64,000 bases of DNA from Bacillus carboniphilus (lineage in GTDB: Bacteria > Bacillota > Bacilli > Bacillales > JC228), in assembly GCF_039522365.1 (NCBI RefSeq), contig NZ_BAAADJ010000005.1, positions 1 to 64,000 of the forward strand, in the 5' to 3' direction. Below, piece after piece: positions 62,858 to 64,000 of the stretch (positions are counted from its first letter, which is position 1; each line of letters starts with the position of its first letter). The notes beneath the pieces were generated by a model, which saw only the letters and a list, made by a program, of their open reading frames with translations, was not told the origin of the DNA and ran no database searches. The position numbers and the translations under genes are program-made.

Positions 62858-63930
62858 TCATCCTCCCCCTTTCTTGTTTCTAATTCTTCTTTTAATAAAG
62901 GACCCCATTTTTCGAACTCAACTAAAAATCCGTCGTGACCAAAAATGGTGTCCACTTCTATGAACGTTCCATTTGGTACTTCATCTGCAAATTCCTGAAT
63001 TCTAGTTGACTCGTATAACAAGTCTCCGTTATAAGCAAGGCATAGCACAGGCGCTTTGATTTGACTAGCAGCCTTTTTCCAACCTCCTCTTCCACGTCCA
63101 ATGTCATGATTGTTCATCGTGTGTAAGAGCCTGAGGTAGCTATTCGCATCAAATCGTTTTCGAAGTTTTTCTCCTTGGTAGTTTAAATAAGAGTCAATCT
63201 GATATTCCGCTGGGAACCCTTCTGTTTTTGTCTCACGGTTAAACCGATCCGTAAAAAGCTGTGGAGTCCGGTACGTGACCATTCCTACCATTCTGGCAAT
63301 ATCTAAACCTTTGATTTGGGCAGAGGCATCATAGTAACCCCCATTCCAAGCTGGATCGTTTTGAATGGCTTCAATCGCAATCCGGTTAAAAGCCATCCCG
63401 TAATCACTCATTTCAGGTGTAGATGCCAGGACTATTAGATAATCCATAAAGGAAGGGTAAAGAATTCCCCACTCCATCACCTGCATGCCACCTAGTGACC
63501 CGCCCATCACAGCGTGAAGAGAAGAGATACCTAGCTGATCCAAGGCCTTTTTCTGAGCATGAACAAGGTCTCTTACAGTGGGGTATGGAAAATCTCCTTG
63601 GTACGGTTTTTTCGTCTGTGGGTTTATTGAGGTTGGTCCAGTTGAGCCATTGCAGCCACCCAGTACATTGAAGGTAATGATTTGAAAATAGTGGGTATCA
63701 ATGATATGCTCCGGTCCAATGAGACCGCTCCACCAGCCGGGTTCCTCTATGGTCCCCACAGTAAATTGGTTGCCGGTTAATGCATGGCAAACGAGGATAG
63801 TGGGGCCACCTGGATTACCGGTTCTCTCATAGGCAACCTCGACCTCATGTAAAACCTCTCCGGATTCGAGGACAAACGCCCCGATGTTGACAGTGTTTAG
63901 TTCATAATGGAGTTTAGCCCTCGAATTCAC
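62854..63930 (-). CDS. metX: Homoserine O-acetyltransferase
   Basis: Acetylates homoserine with acetyl-CoA for methionine synthesis. The 358-aa alpha/beta hydrolase has the nucleophile Ser145 in GGSLGGMQVMEW, the oxyanion region CHALTGN and GGCNGSTGPTSINP, and the catalytic His332 in FGHDGF. The start is GTG at 63930 with AGAGGAAAGACC upstream. First gene of the metX-hom operon within this window; its leader is cut by the window edge. Confidence 0.95.
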   Translation of the reverse strand: MNSRAKLHYELNTVNIGAFVLESGEVLHEVEVAYERTGNPGGPTILVCHALTGNQFTVGTIEEPGWWSGLIGPEHIIDTHYFQIITFNVLGGCNGSTGPTSINPQTKKPYQGDFPYPTVRDLVHAQKKALDQLGISSLHAVMGGSLGGMQVMEWGILYPSFMDYLIVLASTPEMSDYGMAFNRIAIEAIQNDPAWNGGYYDASAQIKGLDIARMVGMVTYRTPQLFTDRFNRETKTEGFPAEYQIDSYLNYQGEKLRKRFDANSYLRLLHTMNNHDIGRGRGGWKKAASQIKAPVLCLAYNGDLLYESTRIQEFADEVPNGTFIEVDTIFGHDGFLVEFEKWGPLLKEELETRKGEDD

Positions 63931-64000
63931 GGTCTTTCCTCTTTTCTTTTGATATTGATTTATTTAAAGCCGGCAAGACGGACACAGAATCCGTTATTTA

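Noticed and set aside
63931-64000. SAM (S-box) riboswitch upstream of metX
   Set aside because: Likely from knowledge of metX operons, but only 70 bp of leader are inside the window. A small ACGGA-TCCGT hairpin is visible and no S-box core can be seen.

Overview
The window is chromosomal DNA of a low-GC, Gram-positive, spore-forming Bacillales bacterium (Bacillaceae). This rests on the gene content and order: cggR-gapA-pgk-tpiA-gpmI-eno, trxB/yvcI/rapZ/yvcK/whiA/crh, hprK-lgt-yvoD-ppaX-yvoF-hisZ-hisG-hisD-hisB-hisH-hisA-hisF-hisIE, csbA-uvrB-uvrA and ctpB-minJ all follow Bacillus subtilis-type synteny. Ribosome binding sites are strong AGGAGG types with frequent TTG/GTG starts. No prophage, insertion sequence or CRISPR array was seen.

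Layout. 0-1.9 kb: an orphan NERD-domain gene lying between two long arrays of 21-bp tandem repeats. 1.9-9.1 kb: the central glycolytic operon with its repressor CggR and a recognisable CggR operator. 9.1-11.7 kb: a glutaredoxin-like gene, sigL (sigma-54), a GNAT acetyltransferase preceded by a possible 37-aa leader ORF, and tRNA-Arg(CCG). 11.8-20.3 kb: clpP with a CtsR box, a leucine-rich-repeat protein, crh-whiA-yvcK-rapZ-nudix, trxB and a TPR protein. 20.5-22.1 kb: a BCCT osmolyte transporter. 22.2-28.7 kb: the complete histidine operon transcribed from hisZ to hisIE. 29.3-33.2 kb: yvoF-ppaX-yvoD-lgt-hprK. 33.5-35.5 kb: nagA-nagB for amino-sugar catabolism, without the usual adjacent nagR. 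35.5-37.1 kb: yvlD and a DUF4097 protein. 37.6-43.5 kb: uvrA, uvrB (LexA box), csbA and a cupredoxin. 43.8 kb: a 47-aa membrane peptide gene with a promoter and a CcpA (cre) site. 44.0-48.2 kb: a CotF-like protein and the fructose PTS operon fruR-fruK-fruA. 48.4-52.7 kb: a metalloprotease-like/NAT-like gene pair and a NarL-type two-component system. 52.9-58.1 kb: two tandem paralogous S8 proteases with S-layer-homology domains. 58.4-61.2 kb: minJ and ctpB. 61.6-63.9 kb: hom-metX for methionine synthesis.

Carbon control recurs across the window: HprK phosphorylates Ser46 of Crh (and HPr), P-Ser-Crh/HPr co-activates CcpA, and a cre site appears at the 43.8-kb small gene. CggR senses glycolytic flux, fruR-K-A feeds fructose into glycolysis, and nagAB feeds amino sugars in.

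The most unusual feature is non-coding. Five intergenic tandem-repeat arrays occur. Three have exactly or nearly 21-bp periods but different sequences (two of them related, flanking the NERD gene). One has a perfect 51-bp period and carries a hairpin in every unit. One is a degenerate ~52-bp array with a solitary copy 5 kb away. Coordinates of regulatory sites come from reading the sequence by eye; no alignments or database searches were possible.
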